Program-made: the position numbers and the translations under genes
DNA from: Wolinella succinogenes DSM 1740
GTDB lineage: Bacteria; Campylobacterota; Campylobacteria; Campylobacterales; Helicobacteraceae
Assembly: GCF_000196135.1 (NCBI RefSeq)
Contig: NC_005090.1
Coordinates: forward strand, 1,002,001-1,066,000
Direction of reading: 5' to 3'
DNA length: 64,000 nucleotides
Notes under the pieces: model-generated
Told to the model about the DNA's origin: nothing
The model's input: the letters and a program-made list of their open reading frames with translations, nothing else
The model's database searches: none
Shown here: one piece after another, positions 8,874 to 18,869 of the stretch
Position numbering within the stretch: the stretch's first letter is position 1
How the letters are laid out: the number at the start of each line of letters is the position of its first letter

Positions 8874-9320
8874 ATGAAAAATGAAAAAGTTATAGCCATA
8901 ATGAAGGCTAGGGGAATTAGAAACAGTATCATCAAAAGCAAGATGCTTGAAGTCTTCCTTGAAGAATCAACTCCAATTAATGCCAATCATTTGCATCAAA
9001 AAATCAGCTCGGAAATTCAGGTGGATCTGGCAAGTGTCTATCGAAATCTCCACCTCTTTAAAGAGAAAGGGATTCTTCGAGAGGTACTCGGAGGCTCTAA
9101 CGAGAGCTATTTTGAGCTTGCCACGGGGGAGTTTCCTCTGCACCCTCACTTTTGGTGTCACCAATGCAAGCAGGTTTCCTGTCTCTCGCCCCTAAGTCTA
9201 GAAGAGACGCTCTGGCTCTCTTCTTTGGCTAAAAAGCAAAAGGTTCGCTCTATCGACCTCACCCTAAAAGGGGTTTGCGAGCGGTGCTTGCTGGAGCTAG
9301 AGAGAGGCTCATCTATTTAA
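8874..9320 (+). CDS. zur: Fur-family metalloregulator, probably zinc-sensing (Zur)
   Basis: A 148-residue transcription regulator. An N-terminal winged helix (NANHLHQKISSEIQVDLASVYRNLHLFKEKG) has the family's recognition helix VYRNL. The C-terminal dimerisation domain carries two CxxC pairs, CHQC and CERC, that hold structural zinc. I chose ATG 8874 because the frame upstream reads through the operator and is not Fur-like. The next gene, 17 bp on, is znuA, so zinc is the most likely effector, but Fur-family members are hard to tell apart by eye; PerR or Fur cannot be excluded. Confidence 0.85.
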   Translation: MKNEKVIAIMKARGIRNSIIKSKMLEVFLEESTPINANHLHQKISSEIQVDLASVYRNLHLFKEKGILREVLGGSNESYFELATGEFPLHPHFWCHQCKQVSCLSPLSLEETLWLSSLAKKQKVRSIDLTLKGVCERCLLELERGSSI

Positions 9321-9337
9321 TCAACAAAGGAGAAATC

Positions 9338-10219
9338 ATGATGAAAAAGTGGCTAATTGGATTTTGGTTAAGCGCGGGATTGGCGCTTTGGGCTTCGCCC
9401 AAGCCGATGGTTTTCGTGAGTATTGAGGCGCAAGAGTATTGGGTGAAAAAGATTGCGGGTGAGGGGGCGAGAGTAGAGAGTCTCATTAAAACAGGCATGA
9501 ACGCCCACACCTACGAGCCAAAACCCTCCACAATGAAGAAGTTGGGAGAGGCTTCCTTGCTTCTTGGAATCGGGATTGATTATGAGGAGGCATGGTTTCC
9601 AAAGTTTCGACAACTCTATCCAAGCCTTAAAATCGTCGCGCTTGACGCAGGAATGGAGAAGATAGAGATGCAAGAGCATGAGCATCATGACCATGGGCAT
9701 AAACACGATCACAAGCATGGCAAGCTTGATCCCCATGTCTGGCTCAGTGTTAAAAATGCTCAAATTGCCTCTAAGGTGATTCTAGAGAGTCTTGTGGAGG
9801 TGGATGGAGCGAATGCGGCAGAGTATCAGAGCAACTATGATCGCTTTGCCAAAGAGCTAGAGACCCTCGATCAAGAGCTTTCTTTAGAGTTGAAGGATCT
9901 TAAAGGGGCTCATTTTATGGTGTTTCATCCCACTTGGGGCTATTTCGCCAGGGATTATGGATTGGCGCAGGTGGCTATTGAGGTGGAAGGCAAAGAGCCC
10001 AAGCCCGCTCAGTTGAAAAACCTCATTAAAGAGGCCAAAGAGGAGGGGGTGAAGACGATTTTTGTCCAAAAAGGTTTTTCGCAAAAAGCCGCCGCTCAGC
10101 TAGCCAAAGAGATAGGAGCGGTGATTTTGGAAACAGATCCTTTGAGTGCAAAGTGGAGCGAGGGAATGCGCTCATTTGCCAAAGCCATCACCCAGGGGGA
10201 GGGTACCCCTAAGCCCTAA
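9338..10219 (+). CDS. znuA: Zinc ABC transporter substrate-binding protein ZnuA
   Basis: Periplasmic zinc-binding component of a Znu-type ABC importer, 293 residues. It has a signal peptide ([20 protein letters not shown]), the first metal-ligand region [12 protein letters not shown], a His-rich loop at about residues 110-128 ([16 protein letters not shown]) typical of ZnuA, then LDPHVWLS and [14 protein letters not shown] with further ligand histidines. ATG 9338 follows AAAGGAG. The zur-like gene precedes it directly. The membrane and ATPase genes (znuB, znuC) are not here; the next gene is on the other strand and overlaps its end by 4 nt. Confidence 0.92.
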   Translation: MMKKWLIGFWLSAGLALWASPKPMVFVSIEAQEYWVKKIAGEGARVESLIKTGMNAHTYEPKPSTMKKLGEASLLLGIGIDYEEAWFPKFRQLYPSLKIVALDAGMEKIEMQEHEHHDHGHKHDHKHGKLDPHVWLSVKNAQIASKVILESLVEVDGANAAEYQSNYDRFAKELETLDQELSLELKDLKGAHFMVFHPTWGYFARDYGLAQVAIEVEGKEPKPAQLKNLIKEAKEEGVKTIFVQKGFSQKAAAQLAKEIGAVILETDPLSAKWSEGMRSFAKAITQGEGTPKP

Positions 10220-11826
10220 AGGGAGAATCGCGATAGCTCCTCTTTGAGTCGATGGGAGGAGCTATCTAGCGAATCGGCGACCTTTTGAATCTCTTTGGAA
10301 CTCTCATCATTCTCTTTGGCAACGTTAGAGATGGCATGAAGAGAGCCCATCAAAACCTCCATCATCTTCTTGGCTTCCTTTTGAATCTGAACCGCTTTTT
10401 GAGAGAGATCTAGCGTGGCGTTTAGCTCTTCGTAATTTTGGGAGCTAAGGCTGACAAGCTCAGCCGTCTCTTTGGTCATGTCGCGCAACTCCTCTGTAAG
10501 AAGTGTCATCTCAGAGCTGTTGTCTTGAATGGATTGGGCAATAGTGTTAATCGTAATATCAATTTCATGCAGGCTCTTTTGGGTCTTCTCGGCGAGCTTT
10601 TTCACCTCCTCGGCGACCACTGCAAACCCTCGTCCATGTTCCCCAGCTCTTGCGGCTTCAATCGCAGCATTGAGCGCGAGAAGGTTGGTTTGATCGGCGA
10701 TCTCGGAGATGATTCCCAGGACATTTTTGGTCTCTTTGGCTTGAAGAGTGAGGGTTTGCATCTTGCTTGAGAGTCCCTCTTGCCTGGCTTCGGTCTTCTC
10801 GATCTCATCAATCGCCCCTTGGAGCTTGGAGGCGAATGAACCTAGATTTTGCTGAGTTTTAAGCAGATCCCCAAGGGAAGATTCGACTCCTTGGGCGGCA
10901 CTCTCAAGAGAGCCTTGGACATTTTGAGCAAGATCATCGGTGTGAAGAATCTGATCTAGTTGCCTAGAGATGGCCAAAGAGAGAGTCTGGCTCTCTTTGG
11001 AGAGGCTTTGGCTAGATCTTGCGCAGTCGTTGGAGACATGGGTCGATTTCTCTAAGGCTTCTACCATAGCGATGCGGAGTTGTTCGAGCGATTCGGACAT
11101 TTGAGCGATCTCATCCCTGCCTTTGATGGTGAAGTTTTTTTGGAGATTAAGGGTGGCAGCGCTTTGGGAGATGAGGGCGCCTAGGCGTTTGAGGTTAAAG
11201 GTGATTTGGTGATTGAGCATGAACATTAAAATCGCGAAAAGCACGATTCCCCCAATGGAGCAGGCAACTTGAATATAGAGTCCGCGAGTGAGCTTCTGGG
11301 CGGTCGATTCTTCAATATTTTTGATCGATTCTTGGGCGAGTTGATTCATGAGTTTGAGACGATTCCCGATGTAGTTGTCTCCGATAATCCAATCATCAAT
11401 GGCCTCAGCCGCCTCCTCTTTGCTGTCTTTGGCGTAGGCTTGCAGGAGTTTATTGAGGACTCCTTGATACTCCCTGTAAGATTGGATCGATTCTTCAAAA
11501 GGGGTGCGAATCTTCTCTTGCTGGAAAAAGGTGTTTCCCTTTCCATATTCAAAAAAAGCCTCTAGATTCTTCATGTGGAGCTCTAGGTTGAGCTTGGAGC
11601 TTTCACCAAAGTTGGTGTCAGTGAGATAGTCGGAGGCATCTTTGGAGATAAAAACAAAGGTGTCAACCGCTCTTTGGATATTGCTTTGAGGAATCACGGT
11701 ATCATAATAGATTGTGTCCAATGCCTGAATACCATTCTTTCCATTGCTATACCCGACAAAGCCAATGAGTCCTAAAAGAAAAAGAGTGAAGAGGAGCATC
11801 CCCTTGAGTTTGAGATTGATAGACAT
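10216..11826 (-). CDS. Methyl-accepting chemotaxis protein
   Basis: A 536-residue transmembrane chemoreceptor. TM1 is at about residues 10-27, a helical periplasmic sensor domain of about 160 residues follows (probable four-helix bundle), and TM2 is at about 190-210. The long cytoplasmic signalling hairpin has the highly conserved tip [22 protein letters not shown] followed by [16 protein letters not shown]. The tip would bind CheW and CheA. The ligand is unknown. There is no C-terminal CheR/CheB pentapeptide. Its end overlaps znuA convergently by 4 nt. Confidence 0.94.
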   Translation of the reverse strand: MSINLKLKGMLLFTLFLLGLIGFVGYSNGKNGIQALDTIYYDTVIPQSNIQRAVDTFVFISKDASDYLTDTNFGESSKLNLELHMKNLEAFFEYGKGNTFFQQEKIRTPFEESIQSYREYQGVLNKLLQAYAKDSKEEAAEAIDDWIIGDNYIGNRLKLMNQLAQESIKNIEESTAQKLTRGLYIQVACSIGGIVLFAILMFMLNHQITFNLKRLGALISQSAATLNLQKNFTIKGRDEIAQMSESLEQLRIAMVEALEKSTHVSNDCARSSQSLSKESQTLSLAISRQLDQILHTDDLAQNVQGSLESAAQGVESSLGDLLKTQQNLGSFASKLQGAIDEIEKTEARQEGLSSKMQTLTLQAKETKNVLGIISEIADQTNLLALNAAIEAARAGEHGRGFAVVAEEVKKLAEKTQKSLHEIDITINTIAQSIQDNSSEMTLLTEELRDMTKETAELVSLSSQNYEELNATLDLSQKAVQIQKEAKKMMEVLMGSLHAISNVAKENDESSKEIQKVADSLDSSSHRLKEELSRFSL

Positions 11827-11932
11827 GAATTTCCCCCAGGATTGAACGCTAGAATCGTTCTTTGAGTTATAATATGAGCTTATTAATTAATAAAAGATAA
11901 ATAAAAATAATTGATTCACAAAAGGATAGAGG

Positions 11933-12151
11933 ATGGATGAGCAGAGAGAAAGCCTAAAAATCGAGATTGAGGTGCTTTTAAATCGCTTAGGAGGCAAGGA
12001 GGTCATGATCGATTCAAAGATGATAGAGCTGTTCCCCACTGAAACACTTGAGGGGATATTGGAGGGTTTGAGAAAGAAAGCAGAGCAGATCAACGAGGAC
12101 CATTTGGAGTGGCTCGTGGGGCTCGTTGATGGAGAGAAGAGGGGCTCTTAG
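11933..12151 (+). CDS. Small acidic hypothetical protein
   Basis: A 72-residue charged, helical protein (MDEQRESLKIEIEVLLNRLG...). A candidate ribosome-binding site (AAAGGATAGAGG) precedes the ATG. It overlaps the convergent purN gene by 4 nt. No recognised family. Supported by the ribosome-binding site, the otherwise empty interval and natural composition. Confidence 0.65.
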   Translation: MDEQRESLKIEIEVLLNRLGGKEVMIDSKMIELFPTETLEGILEGLRKKAEQINEDHLEWLVGLVDGEKRGS

Positions 12152-12738
12152 AGCGTCACCTTCTCTTTTAAGACCCGAAGGATTGCCTCTGGATAGAGGC
12201 GATGCTCCAGCGAGTGGAGTCGCGCCTTGAACTCCTCAAAGCTCTCGCCCTCGATTTTGCCCACAGCCTCTTGGGCGATAAGATCACCACTATCGAGCTC
12301 CTCGCTCACATAATGGACGCTCACTCCCGCTACTTTCATGGGAGAGAGGTAGCTCTCTTGCATGGCGTTTCCTCCTTTAAAAAGAGGAAGGAGCGAGGGG
12401 TGGATATTGATCGCTCGTATTTGGCGAAGAAAAAGAGGAGAGAGAATCCTCATAAAACCTGCCAAAACCGTTAAATTGGGTCGATGAGCTAATATAGCCT
12501 GAGCTAGAGCCGCGTCAAAAGCCTCTCGACTCTCAAAGGCACGATGATCGATCACCTCGCAAGGGATGCCAAGCTCTTTGGAGCGCTCGATTCCTTTGGC
12601 GTTTGGATTGTTGGTGAGGGTGGCAACGACATGAACTTGAAATCCTTCAAACTCTTTCTTGTGGAGTGAACGAATGATCGCCTCCATGTTGCTCCCCTCT
12701 CCGCTAAAAAGAATAACGATTTTTTGGGTAAGAGACAT
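12148..12738 (-). CDS. purN: Phosphoribosylglycinamide formyltransferase
   Basis: Transfers the formyl group of 10-formyl-tetrahydrofolate to GAR in purine synthesis; cytoplasmic. It is 196 residues, normal for PurN. The N-terminal loop VILFSGEGSNMEAII matches the phosphate-binding region. The catalytic asparagine and histidine are in INIHPSLLPLFKG, and the aspartate is in SEELDSGDLIAQE. It heads a tight minus-strand group downstream of two other genes (12,739 and 12,978) with no gap. Confidence 0.95.
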   Translation of the reverse strand: MSLTQKIVILFSGEGSNMEAIIRSLHKKEFEGFQVHVVATLTNNPNAKGIERSKELGIPCEVIDHRAFESREAFDAALAQAILAHRPNLTVLAGFMRILSPLFLRQIRAINIHPSLLPLFKGGNAMQESYLSPMKVAGVSVHYVSEELDSGDLIAQEAVGKIEGESFEEFKARLHSLEHRLYPEAILRVLKEKVTL

Positions 12739-12981
12739 TTAGATAAAGAGTTCCTTGTGGGTTTGGCGAAGATTTTCGATGATTTTAATCATGGCCTCTC
12801 TCCCATACTCCTCCTCATCGTCAAACTCATCCAAGGCACTCAAATAGGCATCCATGGCAGCTTCGATCTTATTCTCTTTGATGCCCGCAAAATGGAGAGC
12901 TACGCTTAGCATATCGGATAGCTCTAGCGCCATCTCTTCGGAGATGAAATCATCCTGCTCTAATTCAATTTTCTTTTTCAT
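12739..12981 (-). CDS. Small acidic hypothetical protein between DHH and purN
   Basis: An 80-residue acidic helical protein (MKKKIELEQDDFISEEMALELSDML...). It overlaps the upstream DHH gene by 4 nt and abuts purN, so it is translationally coupled. The run of D and E near residues 50-58 (LDEFDDEEEYG) is the main visible feature. No family recognised. Confidence 0.78.
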   Translation of the reverse strand: MKKKIELEQDDFISEEMALELSDMLSVALHFAGIKENKIEAAMDAYLSALDEFDDEEEYGREAMIKIIENLRQTHKELFI

Positions 12982-14033
12982 TGGGTTTTCTCCTTGATCA
13001 TTTGTTCTATATTTTTTTTCACTTCATCATAGAGGAAGCTCTCTTTGAAACCTTCGATTCTTCCGCCAGCGGCATTTTTATGCCCCCCTCCGCCAAAGAG
13101 CTCAGCGCTTAGGCGACTCACATCACATCGGTGGTTAGCTCTGAGGCTCACTGAGCCTCTAGGGCCTACATCCATAAAGAAGTCAAATTCAGGGTGGGCG
13201 CGCAAAAAGGCATTGGCTAGCACTGAGACACTCCCCATGGAGTAGCTCAAAAACCCTTTATGCCCTCGATATTCTATCATGCAAGATTCCCTTTTGGTGC
13301 CAAGAAGGGTGACTTGGCGGAGCGAAGCGATATTATCGAGCGTCTCTTCATTGACCTTGCCTAAAAGTAGGCGTTTTTTCATCGCATGCATCGCATTGTC
13401 TAAGCGAATATGTCCCTTGGAATCAAAGAGATAACGCTTGGCCGCTTTGATCATGCCAAATTTATAGTCACGATGCTCCCTGTCAAACATATAGCGATTG
13501 AGCTCTTTGGTCTCCACCACCATACGCATAAGCACTTTACCCAGCTCAAAACAAGGCGATTCTTCTTTCCAAAGATCAATGGCGTTAACCACTTCAACAA
13601 ACTCTCTCATCCATGGAGTATGAGCCTCTTTTTTGGCTTGTAAGCCGAAGCGCTCAAGGAGGGTTTCGTAGGTGATTTTGGTGGCGGATCGCTCATTATC
13701 TAGATAATACCATGGATATTTTTGGGCGCAATCGCTTCCGCTGATATGGTGGTCAAGAAGCAGAATCGTGACCTTTTTGTTCTCTTGGGCTAATTGAGCA
13801 GCACGCTCTTCCAAAAAGGCGCATTCAGTGAGGGTGAGATTGAGATCGGTGATGAGCCAAAGAATCTCTTTGGGGCGAGCCTCTTTGGTGCGCCTAGCGA
13901 TCTCTTCAAGCTTTGCGCCCACCTCCTTGCCATAGTTAGCGTTATAGAAGTCGATCTTTTTAAAAAAATGCGAGGCAACAAATTGGCATCCATAACCATC
14001 TAGGTCAATGTGTGAGAGATGATGAACGTGCAT
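12978..14033 (-). CDS. DHH-family phosphoesterase
   Basis: A 351-residue cytoplasmic DHH/DHHA1 phosphoesterase. The metal-binding motifs are clear: SHIDLDGYGC (motif I), ITDLNLT (motif II), LLDHHISG (the DHH motif) and, in the C-terminal DHHA1 domain, GGGGHKNAAGGRI. The family includes RecJ nuclease, nanoRNases and cyclic dinucleotide phosphodiesterases; the compact size and lack of RecJ extensions favour a nanoRNase-like or cyclic-dinucleotide enzyme, but I cannot choose. It is next to flhA, an order I recall from H. pylori. Confidence 0.9.
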   Translation of the reverse strand: MHVHHLSHIDLDGYGCQFVASHFFKKIDFYNANYGKEVGAKLEEIARRTKEARPKEILWLITDLNLTLTECAFLEERAAQLAQENKKVTILLLDHHISGSDCAQKYPWYYLDNERSATKITYETLLERFGLQAKKEAHTPWMREFVEVVNAIDLWKEESPCFELGKVLMRMVVETKELNRYMFDREHRDYKFGMIKAAKRYLFDSKGHIRLDNAMHAMKKRLLLGKVNEETLDNIASLRQVTLLGTKRESCMIEYRGHKGFLSYSMGSVSVLANAFLRAHPEFDFFMDVGPRGSVSLRANHRCDVSRLSAELFGGGGHKNAAGGRIEGFKESFLYDEVKKNIEQMIKEKTQ

Positions 14034-14041
14034 GGGGCTCC

Positions 14042-16303
14042 TTAGAAGGGTATAGTGATGGTGCCAAGCACCTCAAATTTAGCGCTGGTATCGATCTCAG
14101 CATGGCTTAGGACGACCACATCCAGTCCAAACTGCTCCATCTTGTCGGCAAGAAATTTTCTTAAGAGAGGGTCTACAATGATGACCACGGGAACCACGCC
14201 TCGCTGAAGCACCCTTTGAACTTCGCCGCTCACTCCTTCAATGAGTGCATTGGTTTCATTGACACTCAATAGGAACTGTCGTCGCCCCTGCTGATCTTTA
14301 ACTTTGTTAAGGAGGTGCTGTTCGGTTTGAGTGGAGAGGGTGAGGAGTTTTAGGATTCCATCTTCATTCTTAAAGACGGTGGTGATGACACGCGAAAGTC
14401 GGGCACGCACCTGCTCCACGATCACGTCGAGATTTCCACCCACTTGGGGGGCGACATCAGCGATAGTCTCTAGGATGGTGAGCATATCCTTGATGGGGAT
14501 TCTCTCGTGTAGCAACGCTTTAAGCACTTGCTGGATGAGGCCTGTGTTGGCCGATTTTCTCGCATCTTCCACGATGATGGGGTAATCTTTGGCGAGCTTA
14601 TCCATGAGCGCGTGCACCTCTTGGCGTGTGATGAGCTCCTCGGCATACTTTTTGACCAACTCGCTCATGTGCGTGGAGATGACGGTGGCGGGATCGACAA
14701 CCGTATAACCCCTCATAATTGCCTCTTCTTTTTCCCTTGGATCAATCCAGATCGCATCGAGTCCAAAAGCAGGCTCTTTAGTGGGGGTGCCCTCGATCTC
14801 ATCGGTTACAAGACCACTGTTCATCGCCAAGAATCGATCAGGGAGAACGCTTCCCTCGCCAATAGCGACCCCTTTGAGAAGAATCTCGTAGTGGCTAGGG
14901 GGAAGTTGAAGATTATCTCTAATCCTCACCTGAGGCATCAAAAAGCCATAGTCCGCCGCCATTTTGCGCCGCATTCCACGCACTCGCTCTAGGAGGTCGC
15001 CCCCTTGATTGCTATCGGCTAGCTTGATGAGCTGGTATCCTAGATCAAGCTCTAGAATCTCCACCTTTAATATCTCGCTCAGCGCCTCCTCTTCTTGCTT
15101 CTTGATCTCTTCGGGACTCTTTTTAGGCGGAGTGGCAGGGACTTGCCCTTCGCCCGCTTCACCTGGGGCTGCCCCCTCTTTAGCGGTTTTAGGTTTTTTG
15201 CTGGGGAGAGGTGCAGCGAGAGGTTCGCCTGCTTTTTTATTGATGAAGCGCTCCAATAGGTCAAACGCTCCCCCCTCTTCTTGACGCTTAATGAGGTAGG
15301 CCATCCCCACAAAAAGAAGCCCCACAAACCCAAGGGAGAGTGTGGGCAGGCCAGGAACCAAAGCAAACATCAGCAAGATTCCCCCCACAATGGTGAGAAT
15401 CTTTGACTCACTCATGAGCTGGGTGATAATTCCCTCGGCAAAGTTACCCCCCTCGTCATTCTTGCTGGATCGAGTGACGATGATACCTGTGGCGGTTGAG
15501 ATGATGAGTGCGGGGAGCTGGGAGACTAGACCATCGCCGATAGTGAGGATAGTGAAGGTGGTCGCGCTATTGGCCATGGTGAGATCATGCTGGAATACTC
15601 CAATCAAGAATCCGCCGATGATATTGATGAGCGTGATGATGATGCCCGCAACCGCATCCCCTTTGACAAACTTGCTTGCACCATCCATGGAGCCGTAGAA
15701 ATCGGCCTCTTGAGCGAGCCCCTCGCGGCGTTTTTTGGCCTCTTTTTCATCAATAAGCCCCGCATTCATATCCGCATCAATAGCCATCTGCTTTCCAGGC
15801 ATCGCATCAAGGGTGAATCGCGCCGCCACTTCAGCCACTCGCGTGGAGCCGTTGGTGACGACCATGAAGTTGATGATGACGAGAATCAAGAAGACGATGA
15901 TTCCAATTACGTAGTTTCCGCCCACCACGAAATTTCCAAAGGAGCTGATGATATCACTCACAGCATCAGGGCCGTTGTGTCCTTCGCTTAGAATCATCCT
16001 CGTGGTCGAGACATTGAGCGCTAGACGGAAGAGGGTGACGATGAGAAGCAGGGTGGGAAAAGCGGTGAAGTCGGTGGGTTTAGCAATATAGAGCGAGATT
16101 AGGATGATAAGCACCGAAACGGCAATGGAGATCGTCAAGAAAAAATCTAGCAGTGCGCTAGGAAGCGGAACGATGATGATGGCAAGAATCGAGATGATAA
16201 AGACAACGACCGTGAGGTCTTTGGATTCAGAAATCGCTTTTAAAAAAGGCAGAGCCCTCTGCGCGAGCGTTTTTTCTTTGGTTTTTGCCACTCTTTTGTT
16301 CAC
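14042..16303 (-). CDS. flhA: Flagellar type III export protein FlhA
   Basis: Inner-membrane export-gate component of the flagellar secretion apparatus, 753 residues. The N-terminal half has about eight membrane helices and the conserved cytoplasmic loop [18 protein letters not shown]. The C-terminal cytosolic domain follows a long linker rich in P, K, A and E at about residues 355-405 ([18 protein letters not shown]), which makes this FlhA longer than most. The end carries conserved blocks [19 protein letters not shown] and [17 protein letters not shown]. The divergent neighbour is rpsO, as in H. pylori. Confidence 0.96.
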   Translation of the reverse strand: MNKRVAKTKEKTLAQRALPFLKAISESKDLTVVVFIISILAIIIVPLPSALLDFFLTISIAVSVLIILISLYIAKPTDFTAFPTLLLIVTLFRLALNVSTTRMILSEGHNGPDAVSDIISSFGNFVVGGNYVIGIIVFLILVIINFMVVTNGSTRVAEVAARFTLDAMPGKQMAIDADMNAGLIDEKEAKKRREGLAQEADFYGSMDGASKFVKGDAVAGIIITLINIIGGFLIGVFQHDLTMANSATTFTILTIGDGLVSQLPALIISTATGIIVTRSSKNDEGGNFAEGIITQLMSESKILTIVGGILLMFALVPGLPTLSLGFVGLLFVGMAYLIKRQEEGGAFDLLERFINKKAGEPLAAPLPSKKPKTAKEGAAPGEAGEGQVPATPPKKSPEEIKKQEEEALSEILKVEILELDLGYQLIKLADSNQGGDLLERVRGMRRKMAADYGFLMPQVRIRDNLQLPPSHYEILLKGVAIGEGSVLPDRFLAMNSGLVTDEIEGTPTKEPAFGLDAIWIDPREKEEAIMRGYTVVDPATVISTHMSELVKKYAEELITRQEVHALMDKLAKDYPIIVEDARKSANTGLIQQVLKALLHERIPIKDMLTILETIADVAPQVGGNLDVIVEQVRARLSRVITTVFKNEDGILKLLTLSTQTEQHLLNKVKDQQGRRQFLLSVNETNALIEGVSGEVQRVLQRGVVPVVIIVDPLLRKFLADKMEQFGLDVVVLSHAEIDTSAKFEVLGTITIPF

Positions 16304-16406
16304 CTGCTTGGAATCTAGACTCTGGAGCTCTCAATGAGATTCTTTAAGAAGTAAAGATTATACAAGACTTAATGTAAATTTTGGCTTTTCATCGGTAGAA
16401 TGCCCC

Positions 16407-16424
16407 TCCCGAAAAGTTTCGGGA
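16407..16424 (+). promoter_or_regulatory. Hairpin in the rpsO leader
   Basis: TCCCGAAAAGTTTCGGGA is a near-perfect inverted repeat 33 bp before the rpsO start. It would form a stem of about 7 bp with a 4-nt loop in the mRNA leader. S15 represses its own mRNA by binding leader structures in several bacteria; this is a candidate, not a demonstrated site. Confidence 0.4.
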
Positions 16425-16456
16425 AAATCCCTAAAAACCAATCATGGAGGTCTATC

Positions 16457-16729
16457 ATGGCTTTAGATTCGGCGATTAAACTAGAGATCATCTCAAAGTT
16501 TGCCCGAGGCGAAAAAGATACGGGTTCACCCGAAGTGCAAGTGGCGCTCCTTAGCCGCCGCATCTCTGATCTAACAGAGCATCTTAAAGTGAACGTGAAA
16601 GATCACGCTAGCCGACTTGGTTTGCTTAAGTTGGTCGCTCAAAGAAAACATCTTCTTAAATACCTCAAGAAAACCGATTACGCTAAATATAGCGAGCTTA
16701 TCAGCACTCTAGGTATCCGAGACCGATAA
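16457..16729 (+). CDS. rpsO: 30S ribosomal protein S15
   Basis: Primary 16S rRNA-binding protein of the 30S platform, 90 residues, standard length. It starts at ATG 16457, after GGAGG, with [18 protein letters not shown]. The conserved core [24 protein letters not shown] and the tail [20 protein letters not shown] are diagnostic. A strong hairpin terminator follows at 16,738. Confidence 0.98.
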   Translation: MALDSAIKLEIISKFARGEKDTGSPEVQVALLSRRISDLTEHLKVNVKDHASRLGLLKLVAQRKHLLKYLKKTDYAKYSELISTLGIRDR

Positions 16730-16737
16730 ACTCTTTC

Positions 16738-16765
16738 TCCAAAGAGGCATTTTCGCCTCTTTGGA
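16738..16765. terminator. Bidirectional hairpin terminator after rpsO and tonB
   Basis: An 11-bp stem (TCCAAAGAGGC and its complement) with a 6-base ATTTTC loop sits 9 bp after the rpsO stop and 11 bp before the end of the convergent tonB-like gene. A T-rich stretch follows in the rpsO direction. It probably ends both transcripts. Confidence 0.8.
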
Positions 16766-16775
16766 TTCTTCTCTT

Positions 16776-17549
16776 CTATCTTCCGTAAATCTTATAATAA
16801 ACTTTAATTCTAATCTTGGTCTTTGTTTTGGGTCGAGGATAGTCTTTGTAGGCAACCTCAATGGTTTTGAGACTGTTTTTATCCAGCAAAGTGTAGCCCA
16901 CCGAGCGGATAAGCCTAAGATCGCTAATGTCTCCATTGGGATGGAGATAGAACTCCACGGCATTGATTCCCTCTTGCCCCAATTGTCCTGCGATAGAGGG
17001 ATATTTGAGATAGCGCTGCGTGATAGCGCCAATGGTGCGCAGATTGTCCTCCAGAAACTCCTGCTCCTCTTCGCCCAAGCCAAAAAACTCTTCTCCATAG
17101 AGCTCTTTGATGTCGCTATCTTTGAATTTTTTGCTCAAATCATAGGCGGTAGGGGCGGAGGGTTTGGAAGGGGCTTGGCTTTGGTTGCTCTCTTGGGCTG
17201 GATGAGGCTCGCTTTTGGCGGAGCTTGGAGCTGGCCTCTCTTGGGTAGCTTTGGGAAGAGGCTTTGGGGTGGGCATCGGTTTGGGTGCAGGCTCCTTCAT
17301 GGGTGGCTTAGGATTCTCTTGATGCTCCTTTTCCTTTGAAGGAGGGGTTGGTTCTTGTGGAGCAGGCGCGGGCGCAGGAGGCATAGGGGGGGTGAGCTTC
17401 AGATTTTGCAAAGAGATTTTTTTCTCTTTTTGTTCACCCTGCTTGAGGGGCTCTTTGGGTGGAGTGGGCTTGGGCATATAAAAGAGCAGCCACAAGAGTA
17501 GAGCGTGTAGCAACAATGAGATGAAGAGGGCGATAAAGTTTCTTTGCAT
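16776..17549 (-). CDS. tonB: TonB-like energy transducer
   Basis: A 257-residue protein with an N-terminal membrane anchor (about residues 7-24), a long proline-, lysine- and glutamate-rich periplasmic spacer (about residues 25-130, for example PPMPPAPAPAPQEPTPP) and a C-terminal beta-rich domain. The C-terminal pattern EGINAVEFYLHPNGDISDLR and IRSVGYTLLDKNSLKTIEVA matches TonB. It would couple ExbBD-driven proton flow to outer-membrane receptors. No exbBD is nearby. The following genes on this strand match the H. pylori tonB-fliO-fliN-nth order. Confidence 0.85.
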   Translation of the reverse strand: MQRNFIALFISLLLHALLLWLLFYMPKPTPPKEPLKQGEQKEKKISLQNLKLTPPMPPAPAPAPQEPTPPSKEKEHQENPKPPMKEPAPKPMPTPKPLPKATQERPAPSSAKSEPHPAQESNQSQAPSKPSAPTAYDLSKKFKDSDIKELYGEEFFGLGEEEQEFLEDNLRTIGAITQRYLKYPSIAGQLGQEGINAVEFYLHPNGDISDLRLIRSVGYTLLDKNSLKTIEVAYKDYPRPKTKTKIRIKVYYKIYGR

Positions 17550-17565
17550 GGGTGGTTAAAGTGAG

Positions 17566-18519
17566 TCAGTAGCGGCTGGCTTTCTCTTTAAAATCCTCGA
17601 GTTTTCTATCTTCGCTATTGAGATAGTGCAAAAGGTGATCTCGTTTGCGCTCTAAGAGCCTCTCAAACGATTCTCCCTCCACATAATCTTCTTCAATCTC
17701 TTTAGAGGGGTGCGCTCCAATAGGGTAGCGATCAATAAGCGTATTCCCCGCGGCCCCAATGAGAATTAAGTAGCGATAGCCATGGCTTTCAATCGTGACG
17801 AAGCGATTCTTGATATCTAGGGGTTTTTGAGAGATGATCTCTATCTCCTCCTTGAGGGGCGTTTTGCTCTTAAAGAGCCATGATTGAGAGGGGAAAAGAG
17901 AGCCCTGAGAGCGTTTGGAGCTTGGTGAGAGCGTGCGCTTTCTCCAAAAAAGAAGCAGAGCAAGCGAGAGGATCAAAATTCCAATCATGGCGAGATATTG
18001 GTTATAACTAAAGGTTTCAACCCCCATGCCATCGAAGATTCCGCTCGCAGGGGGAGCGGAATCTTCGGAGTTGGTGGCAGGGGTTTTGGCTAGGGCAAGG
18101 GCGTTGCTCTCTCTTTTGGGGGAGTTGGAGGGTTTGATTCCCTCCATCTCTTTAATGCGAATCCTTAGCCCAAAGCCATTAGCGGCCTTGGAGGCGGTGA
18201 TGGCAGGAATCTTGGGACCAATCACCATCAAATAGAGGTCACCCCCTTGACCAAAGATTTTGACCTCTTCAATCCCCATGGCGTCCACACGCTCTTCTAA
18301 AACTCCCTCAAAGACAGTATTTTTCAAAACGACCGTGCGATAACCAGCGCCATCTTTTTGAGAAATGGTCTCATTGAAACTCTGCTCAAAAGTGAAGAGC
18401 ACATCCACCCGATCGGTACGTTTGAAAATCTCGATATCTTTAATAATTCCTCCCGCTAAAAGCGAAGAGGAGAGGGTGAGCCAAAGAGCCAAAAGAGAGC
18501 CAAAAGAGGGGTATTTCAC
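17566..18519 (-). CDS. fliO: Probable flagellar biosynthesis protein FliO
   Basis: A 317-residue protein with a cleavable-type signal (MKYPSFGSLLALWLTLSSSLLAGG), a periplasmic N-terminal domain, one membrane helix at about residues 177-196 (YLAMIGILILSLALLLFW) and a cytoplasmic C-terminal domain. The C-terminal stretch KNRFVTIESHGYRYLILIGA resembles the FliO core. Large FliO proteins with a periplasmic domain occur in Helicobacter, and the position between tonB and fliN fits. FliO is poorly conserved, so the call depends on synteny as much as on sequence. Confidence 0.68.
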   Translation of the reverse strand: MKYPSFGSLLALWLTLSSSLLAGGIIKDIEIFKRTDRVDVLFTFEQSFNETISQKDGAGYRTVVLKNTVFEGVLEERVDAMGIEEVKIFGQGGDLYLMVIGPKIPAITASKAANGFGLRIRIKEMEGIKPSNSPKRESNALALAKTPATNSEDSAPPASGIFDGMGVETFSYNQYLAMIGILILSLALLLFWRKRTLSPSSKRSQGSLFPSQSWLFKSKTPLKEEIEIISQKPLDIKNRFVTIESHGYRYLILIGAAGNTLIDRYPIGAHPSKEIEEDYVEGESFERLLERKRDHLLHYLNSEDRKLEDFKEKASRY

Positions 18520-18869
18520 GCCTTCTCCCGCGTCAAATAATAGACAATAGCGTTAGAATCAAGAATCTCATTGATACGAATCGCGAGATTCTTCTCATAA
18601 ACCATCACTTCGCCTTTGCCGATGATTCTTCCATTCACAAAGGTCTCCACGCTCTCTCCTGCGGGCTTTTGCAAGTCAATAATAGAGCCTTTTTCAAATT
18701 TTAAAATCTCCGCTAAGGTGATCTTGGTCGCTCCTAGCTCTGCGGTGAAGATCACTTCCATGTCCAATAGGCCTGAGTAGTTTCTAATCACCTCTTCAAG
18801 GTAGTTGGAGAGCTCTTGCTGTCGGGGGTTGATAAGGTTGGGGGTTTCAAAGATGAATTCGTTATCCAC
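18516..18869 (-). CDS. fliN: Flagellar switch protein FliN
   Basis: A 117-residue protein with one SpoA domain (about residues 35-110): MEVIFTAELGATKITLAEIL, then IIDLQKPAGESVETFVNGRIIGKGEVMV. FliN forms the cytoplasmic C-ring with FliM and docks export cargo. The short N-terminal extension (MDNEFIFETPNLINPRQQ) is typical of the epsilonproteobacterial form. It overlaps fliO by 4 nt and the CheX-like gene by 8 nt. Confidence 0.93.
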   Translation of the reverse strand: MDNEFIFETPNLINPRQQELSNYLEEVIRNYSGLLDMEVIFTAELGATKITLAEILKFEKGSIIDLQKPAGESVETFVNGRIIGKGEVMVYEKNLAIRINEILDSNAIVYYLTREKA

